A stretch of 35,519 bases of DNA from Opitutia bacterium (GCA_002692605.1 NZLE01000032.1:23639-59157), one strand, 5' to 3'. Numbered from the stretch's first letter, positions 8,609-17,417 are shown. Numbers and translations are program-made. Notes: generated by a model not told the origin, from the sequence alone.

Positions 8609-8956
8609 TTACGGGGTGAGCGACGTCGGGCCAAATTGGCGTGTCGTTGCGAAGGGTTTTTCGGCACCGAAAACTCCGCGTTTGAGCGTGGTGCGCCAAC
8701 AATATCTGCCCGTGAGCAAGCCATATCGAGAAGGGGGGCAGACGGTATCCGGGGAGTGTCCATCCGTAAGTGTGATGCCTTCCTTTGCGAGTCGGTCCAG
8801 ATTCGGAGTCTTGAACTTGGAATCGGGGTTCAGCAGAGAGAAGTCCCCATAACCCTGATCATCCGTGTGGATTAGAATGATATTTGGCTTGGTTGCCCCA
8901 AAGGATAATGAGCTGATAATTGATAAATAAAAAGTATGAAAGGACTTCAATTTCAT
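8609..8956 (-). pseudogene. Truncated type I sulfatase, N-terminal fragment only
   Basis: The frame encodes 115 residues from ATG 8956, about a quarter of a normal sulfatase (450-550 residues). It keeps a signal peptide (MKLKSFHTFYLSIISSLSFG), metal ligands in LIHTDDQGYGDFS (D32, D33) and a perfect formylglycine motif C73-P-P-S-R77 in TVCPPSRYGLLTGRYCWRT. The homology-like sequence ends around LKRGVFGAEKP and the frame stops 15 residues later. The next full-length sulfatase begins only 30 bases on, so the missing C-terminus is deleted rather than frameshifted. The ATG overlaps the stop of the preceding sulfatase as ATGA (8953-8956), so translation is probably still coupled. The second metal-site motif is absent, so catalysis is not expected. 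A functional short protein is possible but less likely. Confidence 0.85.
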
Positions 8957-10419
8957 GGTCGCCAAGGAATTGTACGGTCGAAGATATCGCCGTAGGGTTG
9001 GTATCCGTTGTAATCAACGCCGTGGCGACGCCAAGCCTCCACTGCATCGTCGTATCGAGCCCGCATCTTTCTTAACTCTTTCCGCTTGATCGAAGCCAAA
9101 TTGGTCAGTTCGTGAGGATCCTTGGCGAGGTGATACAACTCTTCGGTGGGTTCGAAATCCCCCGACTCGTAGGGCCAGTAAATATACTTGTAGTCTTTCG
9201 TCACGACTCCAAAGGAATGCGCTGCTTTCGGTCCCCAAACGTTGATCAGAGCGGCAGTCTCACGGACCTGCGCCTTGGGGTTGTCGAGGAGAGGGAGCAG
9301 GCTGACACCGTCCAATCCCGCGGGTACCTCCAAACCGGCAAGATCCAGAATGGTGGACGCCACGTCGATGTTTGCGGTCAGGGCGTCGGAACGCAAGTTC
9401 TTGCCGCTGGAGGAGTGCCTCGGGTCGTAAATAATCAACGGTACGTTCGTCGACTCTTCGTAGGGAAGAACCTTGGAGCCGTAACCGTGAGAACCGCAAA
9501 GGAAGCCATTGTCCGAACTGAAGATGAAGACAGTGTTCTTTTCAATACCCGCTTCCTTCACCGCCTTACGGATCATCCCCACACCCGCGTCCACTCCGTG
9601 GACCATTTGATGATAGATTGCCATGACCTGATCATATTTGTCACGGTAGCCCCAACTGACAAAGCGTTCGTACTGCCGACCCTGTTTGCTTTGCCGCGAA
9701 AAGTGCTCTCCGTGTTGACGGCCATAGTTAGCCGGTTTGGTGAAGGTTTTTCCTGTGTACAAGTGATCAAAAAGAGGATCCGGTTGGTCCGGTTTGTGTG
9801 GTGCCTTGAAACTGATCGAGAGACAGAAAGGCTTTTTGCCTTTAGCCGACTCCTTGATGAAGTCGCGGCCGAACGCTCCGTAAGACCGAGAAGAGTGCGG
9901 ATACTCGTCGGCGTAGGCCTTCATGCTTGGGTTTTTGGCTGTGGCATAGTGGGTTTGCCCAGGTCCCCCACCCCATTTGTGGAAATCGCCTTCGGGCAAA
10001 TATTTCGGTCCGTTTTCGATGCCTTTACGAACCTCGAATCCGAATTTTCCCGCAAAGGCAGTAACGTATCCAGCCTCACGAAGCCGAATGGGATAAGAGG
10101 TTTTCCAGAGGCGCTCGGTCAATGGTCCATGTTCGAAATTGCATCCATGTCGATATTCGTAGAGCCCCGTCATAACGTTGACCCGGCTGGCCATGCATAT
10201 TGCGGTCGTGTCGTAATGGTGGTCGAAGGTCATGCCATCCGATGACAACCTGTCGATGTGCGGAGTCTTGACCTCCTTGTTGCCGTAGCAGCCGAGCGAG
10301 TAACTGGACTGGTCATCGGTGAAAAGAAAAATAATGTTGGGCCTACTGTCGGCCCTTATTTCAAGAGCAAAAAAAAGTGCCAGAAGATAAGGAAAAGAAG
10401 ATTTAAATAAATTTGCCAT
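8953..10419 (-). CDS. Secreted type I sulfatase (C-M-A-S-R type)
   Basis: A 488-residue protein from ATG 10419. An upstream TTG would add 28 residues overlapping the previous gene; the ATG is preferred because it starts the signal peptide (MANLFKSSFPYLLALFFALE) and lies two bases after the preceding stop. Landmarks are FLFTDDQSSYSLGCYG (D35, D36), active site C75-M-A-S-R79 in TTAICMASRVNVMTGLYEYRHG, FAGKFGFE in place of the usual GKWHLG, SFKAPHKPDQP, and FSSDNGFLCGSHGYGSK as the second metal motif. C-x-A-S-R is an accepted formylglycine signature. The Phe-Gly-Phe in place of Trp-His-Leu suggests a distinct subfamily of the arylsulfatase/N-sulfoglucosamine sulfohydrolase-like group. Its TGA stop overlaps the ATG of the truncated sulfatase. 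The substrate is unknown. Confidence 0.95.
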   Translation of the reverse strand: MANLFKSSFPYLLALFFALEIRADSRPNIIFLFTDDQSSYSLGCYGNKEVKTPHIDRLSSDGMTFDHHYDTTAICMASRVNVMTGLYEYRHGCNFEHGPLTERLWKTSYPIRLREAGYVTAFAGKFGFEVRKGIENGPKYLPEGDFHKWGGGPGQTHYATAKNPSMKAYADEYPHSSRSYGAFGRDFIKESAKGKKPFCLSISFKAPHKPDQPDPLFDHLYTGKTFTKPANYGRQHGEHFSRQSKQGRQYERFVSWGYRDKYDQVMAIYHQMVHGVDAGVGMIRKAVKEAGIEKNTVFIFSSDNGFLCGSHGYGSKVLPYEESTNVPLIIYDPRHSSSGKNLRSDALTANIDVASTILDLAGLEVPAGLDGVSLLPLLDNPKAQVRETAALINVWGPKAAHSFGVVTKDYKYIYWPYESGDFEPTEELYHLAKDPHELTNLASIKRKELRKMRARYDDAVEAWRRHGVDYNGYQPYGDIFDRTIPWRP

Positions 10420-10421
10420 TT

Positions 10422-11825
10422 CTAGTTTCGGAGTCGACTTTTGTATTCGGGCCTGTCCTTCCAGTCTTGGAAGTGTTTTCGGTATTCGGGGATTTCGGTC
10501 CAAAAGGTTCGCGGAGGTTGCTCATCCACTTGTTTCTCCGGGTAATCCATCCCGTTGACGCTATCGGAAATGGATTGTCTCGCTTCATGGAGGATCGCTC
10601 GGAGCTTCTTGGCGCGAGGATGATTGGGCCGGAACAGATTCTTGCTTTCGGAAAGATCCTTTGAAAGATCGAACATTTCCAGTTTGCGTCCCTCGCCCTG
10701 AGGTTGAGAGAGGAATTTCCATTGGTTATCGATGACCGCCATCCTTCCTCTACTGCTGAAAATCAGGGGTTTGGAACGGCTTTTGGGCTCATTGTCAAAA
10801 AGAGGAAGCAGACTCTCGCCATCCACCGGGTTCAGCATGGCCTTCGGAGGAAGTCCGACGATTTCGGCAATGGTGGGAAAAACGTCCACCGCGCCCGACG
10901 GATAGGAACTGACCCTTGAAGCCCTTATTTTTTGCGGCCATTCGATGATGGCTGGAACGCGGAGGCCACCTTCATACATACTACCCTTGAAATCTCTCAG
11001 ACCTCCTGTGGTGGAAGGCTCGATTTTGGGCAAACCTCCATTGTCGCTGGTAAACCATACGAGGGTCTCTTTTTCAATTTTCATTTTTCTCAAACCGGAT
11101 CTAAGAGTCCCAATGCTTCGATCCATGGCTCGCAGTTCGGCATAATGGTTTTTGGAATTCTCGTTCAGTCCCAGGAACGGTTTTGCGTCTCTCCGAAGAG
11201 CCATCCAAGGGCTATGTGGCGTGCCATACCAGATGACCGTGAAAAAGGGTTGCTCCGAGCGTACCTGTTCCTCCATGAAGCGGAGCGCTTCCTTGACGAT
11301 GATTTCGGAGGAATCACCTTGAAATTCCTCGAACTCTCCCTGGCGGCTCATGATTGGATTCAGATCGAAAAAGTTGGTGACGGACAACCACTTTTGAAAA
11401 CCAAAGTCCTTGGGTCCGTTCGGATACTGAGAAAGGACAGGGACACCTGGACCTCTCAGGCCATTGAGATGCCATTTTCCGAAGTGTCCGGTCGCATAAC
11501 CGGATTTTTTGAGAGCCTCCGGGAGAGTCCTTTCCTGCTTCCTAAGAGCATATCCGTGATCGAAGACTCCCGTGCGGTCATGGGTTCGGCCCGTGAGTAC
11601 GGATGCTCTTGTGGGAGAACAGACCGGGCCACCCGCATAAAATCGGTCCAAACGGAGGCCGTTGTCAGCCATTTCGTCCAAGTTTGGTGTCTTTAGAATG
11701 GGGTGGTTGTAATAGCCGGTTTGCCCCCAGCCCTGATCATCTGCCATAACCAAAACGAAATTTGTTTTCTTACCATGTAAAAACAATGGTAAAATAAAAA
11801 CGAAGTAGGCAAAAAAGGGTTTCAT
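10422..11825 (-). CDS. Secreted type I sulfatase (C-S-P-T-R type)
   Basis: A 467-residue protein from ATG 11825 with a short signal peptide (MKPFFAYFVFILPLFLHG). Sulfatase landmarks in order: LVMADDQGWGQTGYYN (D29, D30), formylglycine core C69-S-P-T-R73 in GGPVCSPTRASVLTGRT, GHFGKWHLNG, WYGTPHSPWMA, WFTSDNGG as the second metal motif, and MYEGGLRVPAIIEWP. The QGWGQTGYYNHP stretch is common in N-acetylgalactosamine-6-sulfatase-like and choline-sulfatase-like annotated proteins, but the linkage specificity cannot be decided here. It starts seven bases after the stop of the 1048-residue protein and ends two bases before the next sulfatase start, so all three are probably translated from one message. 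Length and motifs are complete. Confidence 0.96.
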   Translation of the reverse strand: MKPFFAYFVFILPLFLHGKKTNFVLVMADDQGWGQTGYYNHPILKTPNLDEMADNGLRLDRFYAGGPVCSPTRASVLTGRTHDRTGVFDHGYALRKQERTLPEALKKSGYATGHFGKWHLNGLRGPGVPVLSQYPNGPKDFGFQKWLSVTNFFDLNPIMSRQGEFEEFQGDSSEIIVKEALRFMEEQVRSEQPFFTVIWYGTPHSPWMALRRDAKPFLGLNENSKNHYAELRAMDRSIGTLRSGLRKMKIEKETLVWFTSDNGGLPKIEPSTTGGLRDFKGSMYEGGLRVPAIIEWPQKIRASRVSSYPSGAVDVFPTIAEIVGLPPKAMLNPVDGESLLPLFDNEPKSRSKPLIFSSRGRMAVIDNQWKFLSQPQGEGRKLEMFDLSKDLSESKNLFRPNHPRAKKLRAILHEARQSISDSVNGMDYPEKQVDEQPPRTFWTEIPEYRKHFQDWKDRPEYKSRLRN

Positions 11826-11832
11826 GATAGAC

Positions 11833-14800
11833 TTATTTAACGATTAGTTTTCCTTTCATGATCGTCCAATGGCCAGGGAAACTGCAGAGATAGGGATATT
11901 CTCCTGATTTGTCGGGTGCTTTAAATCGAAGAATCTCACTATCCCCTTGCTTAAGCATTTTAGTATGTACGATTATTTTTTTGGATGAAGGAATGAATTG
12001 CCCGCTTTTGGCGGCCTCGGGATCCGCAGCCATGAGGTTGGCGGCCGTCCCAATTTCCTCGAGCGATCCGGGCTGAACTAATACAAGATTATGGGGGGTG
12101 GCATCGGGGTTGAGGAATTCGAGGCGTATGGGTTGGTTTCGTTTGGCTTCTATGGTTTCGACGTCAAAGAGCATCCGCTCCTTGATGCATTTGATTCGAA
12201 CCTTGAGCAAGTTTCTTTGCCGGTCAAACTTGGAATTCTTCTTGGATTCCTCAGCCTCCCGCTCCTTTCGTTTCTGCTTGGAAAACAGAGCGGCGATCTT
12301 GGGATGTTCGACACTCACCGTTTCGGAATCCCAAAACTTACTCATTGATTCCGATCCCAGAGAGGTGTTTATGGCATAGGTAAGATGCTTTTCGTGCGGC
12401 AGGGAGGCAATGCCCTTGAGGGTTTCGAAAGCGTTGGCCGTACCAAGGTAGCTACAGGCAATTGCCGCTTCCAACCTGACCAAACCATTTTCGTCACGGG
12501 CGGCTTTCTCCAGTAAGGATTTACCATTTTCAGCATGGGAATACCAATGCCGAAGTTGACGAGCTGCCGCTGCTCGCGCATTGTGATTTTCGCATGAAAG
12601 GAGCTCCGCGAGAAGTTTGACGTTGGCCAATTCAAGATTTCGATAAGTCCACATCGCCTCCACTTGATGATGCCGGTAACGGGGATCTTGGGGATTGAGC
12701 TCGGTAAGCCATTTGTCCAAAGCGTCCTTAACGACCTTAGGGTGCATTTCCCTAATCTCTCTTTTGGCCCAATACCGATATCGGTATTCCCTTCGTTTGA
12801 GAAGGTCGAGCAATTCTTCAATGGAGGCTCCGGTGATCTTGGGAGCGAGCGCGGGTTTGGCTCCCTTGGGGAAAATCCTCCAAATTCGACCGGAAGTTCT
12901 ATCCCTGCGGTCATCTCGCAAGGAGTATTGGGCATGACCCTTGACGGGGTTATACCAGTCGCAGACGTACATACCGCCTTTCGGACCGTATCTCAGGTCC
13001 ACCGGAATGAAGCTCAGGTTGGAAGAGAAAAGGATGTCTGAGAGGTACTCTTCCTCATAGCCATATTCATATTCCTTCCATTTGAGAAGTTCCACGCGGT
13101 TGGTTGGCTTATAGCGAACCTTCACCATCATACCCTGCAATTCCTCGGGCCAATTTGGAAAATCGATGAATTCCTGACCGCAGACCCCGGAATAGGCCTG
13201 TAGTCCCGATGGCCGTGGGTGTTGCTTCGGGTAAGGCGGGTCCAGGGCATGATGGGCGGAGGCAAATATGGGATAACTGGCAACGTGTTGGCCCCAATCG
13301 TCAAAAGTCACGCCCCATGGGTTGGTGCTTGGATGAGAGCCAAAGGCAGTGAGTCTGTGCAGCTTGGGCTCCCAAGAAAACCAACCGCTGTTTTGTTGTC
13401 GAACGGGGCCATAGGGAGTTTCCACTTGGGAGTGATGAAAGATGGACTCTCGGAAAATCAGATCACCATCCGGTGTCCAAGCAAAGTCGTGCAGAGCATG
13501 ATGGGAGTCCTCGCACCCGAAACCGGTAAGGGGGATTTCCCTTAGATCCGCTTTGCCGTCTCCATTCGTATCCATGAGAAAGGTCATGTGCGGTTCTTCC
13601 GAAACGTAGACCCCACCATCGCCGAATTCAAAGGAAAGGGGAACGTTCAGACCCTCTGCCCAAACATTACAGCTGTCAGCCTTACCGTCGCCGTTCAGAT
13701 CCTCTAGAATCACGATCTTGTCATTCGGAGCCTGACCGGGATAGACGTGAGGATAAGTGGTGGAACAGGATACCCACATTCTGCCAAGTCCGTCCCATCT
13801 CATCTGAATCGGGCAAGCAAGTTCAGGGAACTGTTCCTCGCTGGCGAACAAGGATACTTCAAACCGCGGATCTACCTTGAACGCATTCGATTCCTCTTGG
13901 GGATTCATCCACTTGTTGGCCCCTCGGCTTTGTTTGGTGATGGGCAGGGGTGGTACGTTGGAGTCGTCGATGATCGGGCTCGGGTTTTCTCCGTTGACCA
14001 AACGATGAATGCGCTGGTCCCGGTTGGCAGTCATGAGATCGAAATTTCGCATGGCCGGAAGAAAGTCGAGGTATCCGTAACTTCCGCGCCTTCCTCCCGT
14101 GTAATAAAAGGTGTTAAGAGGCCGATAACGATAGAAATGCTGGGTATTCTTTTCAATCACGGCGGCCCGCACGTCTTCGTCCATGGTAGGCGCTTTTTTC
14201 CCGATAAGCCCTTCGTAAAGAACGCTTCCGAAATGAAGATACCCTTTTTGGTTGAGATGACATCCGTTTATGGTCAAAGGATCCGCGCCCTTGTTCATGA
14301 GAGCCTTGGTTCGATGAAAGCAATTGACGAATCCGACCTTTTCCCGTTTGGCAACTCGGGCCATTGCCTTGACGTAAGATTGAAGAGTGGCGTTATTCAA
14401 GTCAGCGGCCGAAACGCCTTCGACGTTTTCGTTGGAAATGGGTGAAACCAAAACGATTTTTGCAGCGGTTTTGCCATTGTAAGCTTTTGATTTGAGGTCC
14501 TGAAGGTACTTCGCCAAACGAATTTCGAAAGAGGGCAACTCTTCGTTTCCTCCAAAAGCCTCGTTAAAGCCAAAGGCCGCAAGAATCAGATCGGCCTTCA
14601 TCGCAACCAAATGTTGTTCGGCATCCGCAAAGTCAGCCGGTCGCGGTTGCAGGTCGATTTCGTCCGCTGACCAAGCCAAGTTCCGCAGAACCAATTTATG
14701 GCCGGGGTGTCCAAGCTGCAAAAGCGCTTCGAAATGTCCAAAGTCTCTCATGCGGTCGAATAAGGTATTCCCCACCAAGCCGATGCGCATTCCCTTCGAA

Positions 14801-14979
14801 AGGTTCAGAGGTAAGCGAGTGACCACGGGATCCGAGGCTTGAGCCCGCTCGGCCGTACTTTCAAACATTGCATACTTTTGATAGTCTTCTTCCTCTGCCT
14901 GCAGAATGGCTGTAAAAGGAACTGGATGGATTGCAAAAAGGGGTGTTATGGCTAGTAGAAAAGGGATTTTCCGGTTCAT
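11833..14979 (-). CDS. SGNH-propeller-HEAT-cupredoxin multidomain protein (membrane-bound dehydrogenase type)
   Basis: A 1048-residue secreted protein from ATG 14979. After a signal-like N-terminus, residues about 60-265 resemble an SGNH hydrolase, but the usual GDS is GNT (70-72) and the usual D-x-x-H is N-G-C-H (INGCHLNQKGY), so the catalytic Ser and Asp are replaced. Residues about 370-720 form the propeller of the PVC membrane-bound dehydrogenase class (MRWDGLGRMWVSCSTTYPHV, ILEDLNGDGKADS, FLMDTNGDGKADL, YVCDWYNP). HEAT-like helices follow. The C-terminal part, about 925-1048, is an azurin-like cupredoxin with H963, C1032, H1037 and M1041 (TPHNLVLVQPG; LCSFPGHWTIMKG). No CxxCH heme motif is present. 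It is the mirror arrangement of the 985-residue protein, which has the copper domain first. The upstream sulfatase's TAA directly abuts this ATG. It probably acts in periplasmic oxidation or substrate binding; the catalytic reaction is unknown. Confidence 0.87.
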   Translation of the reverse strand: MNRKIPFLLAITPLFAIHPVPFTAILQAEEEDYQKYAMFESTAERAQASDPVVTRLPLNLSKGMRIGLVGNTLFDRMRDFGHFEALLQLGHPGHKLVLRNLAWSADEIDLQPRPADFADAEQHLVAMKADLILAAFGFNEAFGGNEELPSFEIRLAKYLQDLKSKAYNGKTAAKIVLVSPISNENVEGVSAADLNNATLQSYVKAMARVAKREKVGFVNCFHRTKALMNKGADPLTINGCHLNQKGYLHFGSVLYEGLIGKKAPTMDEDVRAAVIEKNTQHFYRYRPLNTFYYTGGRRGSYGYLDFLPAMRNFDLMTANRDQRIHRLVNGENPSPIIDDSNVPPLPITKQSRGANKWMNPQEESNAFKVDPRFEVSLFASEEQFPELACPIQMRWDGLGRMWVSCSTTYPHVYPGQAPNDKIVILEDLNGDGKADSCNVWAEGLNVPLSFEFGDGGVYVSEEPHMTFLMDTNGDGKADLREIPLTGFGCEDSHHALHDFAWTPDGDLIFRESIFHHSQVETPYGPVRQQNSGWFSWEPKLHRLTAFGSHPSTNPWGVTFDDWGQHVASYPIFASAHHALDPPYPKQHPRPSGLQAYSGVCGQEFIDFPNWPEELQGMMVKVRYKPTNRVELLKWKEYEYGYEEEYLSDILFSSNLSFIPVDLRYGPKGGMYVCDWYNPVKGHAQYSLRDDRRDRTSGRIWRIFPKGAKPALAPKITGASIEELLDLLKRREYRYRYWAKREIREMHPKVVKDALDKWLTELNPQDPRYRHHQVEAMWTYRNLELANVKLLAELLSCENHNARAAAARQLRHWYSHAENGKSLLEKAARDENGLVRLEAAIACSYLGTANAFETLKGIASLPHEKHLTYAINTSLGSESMSKFWDSETVSVEHPKIAALFSKQKRKEREAEESKKNSKFDRQRNLLKVRIKCIKERMLFDVETIEAKRNQPIRLEFLNPDATPHNLVLVQPGSLEEIGTAANLMAADPEAAKSGQFIPSSKKIIVHTKMLKQGDSEILRFKAPDKSGEYPYLCSFPGHWTIMKGKLIVK

Positions 14980-16398
14980 TTATCTGTTTTTGTTTAGTGT
15001 TGATTGGAGAATTTCTTCGAGCTTTCTGACTAAATTCGGCCGTTCGCTGGCAATATTTTTGGTTTCGGCATCGCGAGTGCGGTGGTCATATAATTCGAAA
15101 GTCCCGTCCGCATGCGAAATCAACCGATGATTCTTAGTCCTAACGGTCAGTGCGCCTTTCTTGCCATAGGAAATTGCCGGGTGGCCGCTAGCTTCCGGAT
15201 TTTGCAGAATGGGCATAAGGGATTTTCCATCCAAGTGATTTGGGGTTTCGAGACCTGCCAATTCGCAAATCGTTGGAAAAAGGTCGAGTGTTTCAACGAT
15301 GGAATCACTGGGGACACCCGGATTGGGGATTCCAGGGTAAGAGATGATCAGAGGAGACCGCAGGGATTCCTCGAAGAGGGCATGCTTTCCCCAAATCGCA
15401 TGCTCTCCGAGATGCCAACCATGATCCCCCCAGAGAATGACCGCGGTTCTTTTCCTGAGCCCCAACTTTTCAAGTTTGCCGAGCAGTTGACCGATCAAGC
15501 TGTCGACGTAGGTAATGCATGCCGCATAATGCTTGCGGACCATGATGGCAAATTCCGGATCTTTGTTGGGATCGCGTTGCCAACGGTTGTATTTCATGAA
15601 TTCACCGGATCCATGCCAAGTTGTTTTTCCTTGGGGTTTGAAAGGGTGAGGCGTAGGGGGGAGAGAGATTTTTTCGTAAGGCTTCAAATATTTTGCGGGA
15701 GCTCCAAAAGGAAGGTGCGGACGAATGAACCCAGTCGCCAAAAAGAAAGGTTTCTTTGTCGTGGCTAGGTGGTCGAGCTGCTTGATGGCCTCTCGTAGGA
15801 TCAGACCATCTGGGTAAGAGTCATCTTTTCCGGCAAAGGCCTGGTAGATGTCCATTTCATTGGCGTTCTTTCTGATTTCTCCCTTTGCCAAGCCGTGCAT
15901 GACACCGCGCGGATGTTGCCATGGGCCCGTGGGAAGAAGATGCCGGTCCCAGGATTCGGGCATCTCAAGCTTGCCTTCATCATTCCAGTCAGGCCCACCT
16001 TTTCCTCCTGGATGATGAGATACTTTTCCAACGGATACGGAAGTGTATCCGCGCTTTCTGAACCATGCTGGGAGACTGGGGTGTCGAAGGTTTTCGGAAC
16101 GAACGAAAAGAGCTCCGTTGTGAGGAGGGCCATACCTCCCCGTCAAAAGAGTGTAACGGGAAGCTCCGCAGGTTGGGGCTTGAACGTAATGCCTGTAGAA
16201 AGGCCTCCCTTCTTTCGCGAGGCGATCAATGTTGGGTGATTTTACGTAGTTGACGCCAAAGGAACCAAGCTCCGGCCTCAAGTCATCCACGCAAACGAGC
16301 AGGACGTTGGGTTGTTTTATGGCAAGAGCCAGCAGGTTCGTCACTAGGTAGAGAAACGACAGACTGGAAATCAGCGACTTGAAGAGGTGAGGGGGCAC
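14980..16398 (-). CDS. Secreted type I sulfatase, iduronate-2-sulfatase-like (C-G-A-S-R type)
   Basis: The stop is at 14980, directly before the ATG of the next gene. The start is uncertain. The frame is open to a GTG at 16572, but that would overlap the upstream gene and put 58 odd residues before the signal. GTG 16398 gives 472 residues and a credible signal peptide (PHLFKSLISSLSFLYLVTNL, then LALA); TTG 16434 is also possible. Landmarks: LLVCVDDLRPELGSFG, formylglycine core C-G-A-S-R (Cys77 from GTG 16398) in APTCGASRYTLLTGRYG, SVGKVSHHPGG, IRPHLPFGAP, and the second metal motif LWGDHGWHLGEHAIWGKH. VDDLRP and GDHGWHLGEH are typical of iduronate-2-sulfatase-like S1 enzymes, so a sulfated uronic acid or similar residue is a reasonable guess for the substrate. 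Confidence 0.94.
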   Translation of the reverse strand: MPPHLFKSLISSLSFLYLVTNLLALAIKQPNVLLVCVDDLRPELGSFGVNYVKSPNIDRLAKEGRPFYRHYVQAPTCGASRYTLLTGRYGPPHNGALFVRSENLRHPSLPAWFRKRGYTSVSVGKVSHHPGGKGGPDWNDEGKLEMPESWDRHLLPTGPWQHPRGVMHGLAKGEIRKNANEMDIYQAFAGKDDSYPDGLILREAIKQLDHLATTKKPFFLATGFIRPHLPFGAPAKYLKPYEKISLPPTPHPFKPQGKTTWHGSGEFMKYNRWQRDPNKDPEFAIMVRKHYAACITYVDSLIGQLLGKLEKLGLRKRTAVILWGDHGWHLGEHAIWGKHALFEESLRSPLIISYPGIPNPGVPSDSIVETLDLFPTICELAGLETPNHLDGKSLMPILQNPEASGHPAISYGKKGALTVRTKNHRLISHADGTFELYDHRTRDAETKNIASERPNLVRKLEEILQSTLNKNR

Positions 16399-16508
16399 CG
16401 TACAAGACAAAAGAGCAAAACGAAGAATTGACAACCTAAGAAGACGTGAACGCCATAAAAAATTCGACGAATGAGAGTTGAAAGCCTTACGGCTGACTCG
16501 ATATGGCC

Positions 16509-17291
16509 TTATCGATTGATTCTCACCGAAAGGGATCCACCTCGCGAAAAAGAATTCGATGAAATCCCCCACCCCTCTAAGGATCCTCCCAGCCTTTCGC
16601 CAAATGAGTTGAGGTAAGCGGGAGCAGGTCCGCGGGGCAAGACGACGATCGGCTTGTGGTTTTGTTTTTGATTCAAATAGACAACTCTTTGCGGCTGCTT
16701 ATAGAGGAGCGGTCCGTTGACTCTGGTCATGCTTGGGAACGTCCCTGTGGGAAGATAACTAGTGACGGAACGCATTGCAGTCGAAGTATCCGTACGGAAT
16801 ACGATCCATGCTTGCCAGTTTCCATGGACCAAGTCAAAGCTCACTTGGGTCGCGTTGAAGCGTTTGTATTTTTGGCCCAATTGGTCATATCCTTGTACCC
16901 ATGCGAGAAAAGGGCTTTGGCCATAGCCATATGAAGTCAGCGAATTCGCTTGGTTTTTGGCAATCGCCGCGCCATAACCGATTTGACCGGATTCGAGTAA
17001 TCTCAAATAGATTTTCAAATGACCTGGATAATCTCGCCCCACCATAAGGTAATTCTCTTTCTTGCCTTGTAGCCATTGGCGCGCGTAAGCCTGATCCGAG
17101 AAACTGAAAGCGGATAGTTTTGAGCGAAAGCTCCTCCCGTCTGAGCGCCGAATGGTTACGGTTTGGGAAGGTTCGTTAACTGCAACCAGGGTCGCTTCAA
17201 TGGTGCGAAGCCCATCCGATGAAGTGAAGGTTCTGCTTGGAGAGCTTATGGAAGCAGAAAGGAAAAGGAAAACTGGCAATAAAGCTTTCAA
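16509..17291 (-). CDS. Exported SHD1-like domain protein of unknown function
   Basis: A 260-residue protein whose only plausible start before the signal peptide is TTG 17291. The signal (MKALLPVFLFLSASISS) is followed at about residues 20-76 by a compact beta-rich SLA1-homology-1-like domain (TFTSSDGLRTIEATLVAVN ... VTIRRSDGRSFRSKLSAFS ... YARQWL). This pattern is common at the start of Verrucomicrobial and Planctomycete secreted proteins. The remaining 180 residues are not recognised: rich in Gly, Ser, Tyr and Gln, no membrane segments, ending in SLSVRINR. It is the first gene of the minus-strand sulfatase operon, so it may help surface display or substrate binding, but that is only inferred from position. 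A candidate promoter lies so close to the TTG that the message could be leaderless. Confidence 0.72.
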   Translation of the reverse strand: MKALLPVFLFLSASISSPSRTFTSSDGLRTIEATLVAVNEPSQTVTIRRSDGRSFRSKLSAFSFSDQAYARQWLQGKKENYLMVGRDYPGHLKIYLRLLESGQIGYGAAIAKNQANSLTSYGYGQSPFLAWVQGYDQLGQKYKRFNATQVSFDLVHGNWQAWIVFRTDTSTAMRSVTSYLPTGTFPSMTRVNGPLLYKQPQRVVYLNQKQNHKPIVVLPRGPAPAYLNSFGERLGGSLEGWGISSNSFSRGGSLSVRINR

Positions 17292-17298
17292 GGGTAAT

Positions 17299-17328
17299 AA
17301 TCTAGCTGCGCTTCCCTAGATCAGTCAA
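17299..17328 (-). promoter_or_regulatory. Candidate sigma70-type promoter for the minus-strand sulfatase operon
   Basis: On the minus strand a TTGACT box (17328-17323) is followed after 18 bases by TAGATT (17304-17299), five of six and four of six matches to the -35 and -10 consensus. It lies in the 126-base divergent region between the SHD1-like gene and the plus-strand sulfatase. The -10 box ends only seven bases before the TTG start, which would give an almost leaderless transcript. The same gap also has a GTTGC/GCAAC inverted repeat with an 11-base centre (17373-17393) that could be an operator. No good promoter was found for the plus-strand gene. Confidence 0.32.
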
Positions 17329-17417
17329 ATGCTCGGAAACCTTTTTTTTGTCTTGTCGAAGTGGGTTTGAGCGTTGCAATGACCTTACGCAACAAATCCT
17401 CAAACAAATAAATTCCA

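Noticed and set aside
9112..10245. 377-codon open frame on the plus strand
   Set aside because: Antisense to an intact sulfatase; no signal peptide or family motif, and the opposite strand explains the open frame.
10932..11696. 254-codon open frame on the plus strand
   Set aside because: Antisense to the C-S-P-T-R sulfatase; no recognisable features.
16399..16572. Upstream GTG start extending the sulfatase by 58 residues
   Set aside because: It overlaps the SHD1-like gene by 64 bases and would place a charged, unrelated stretch before the signal peptide.
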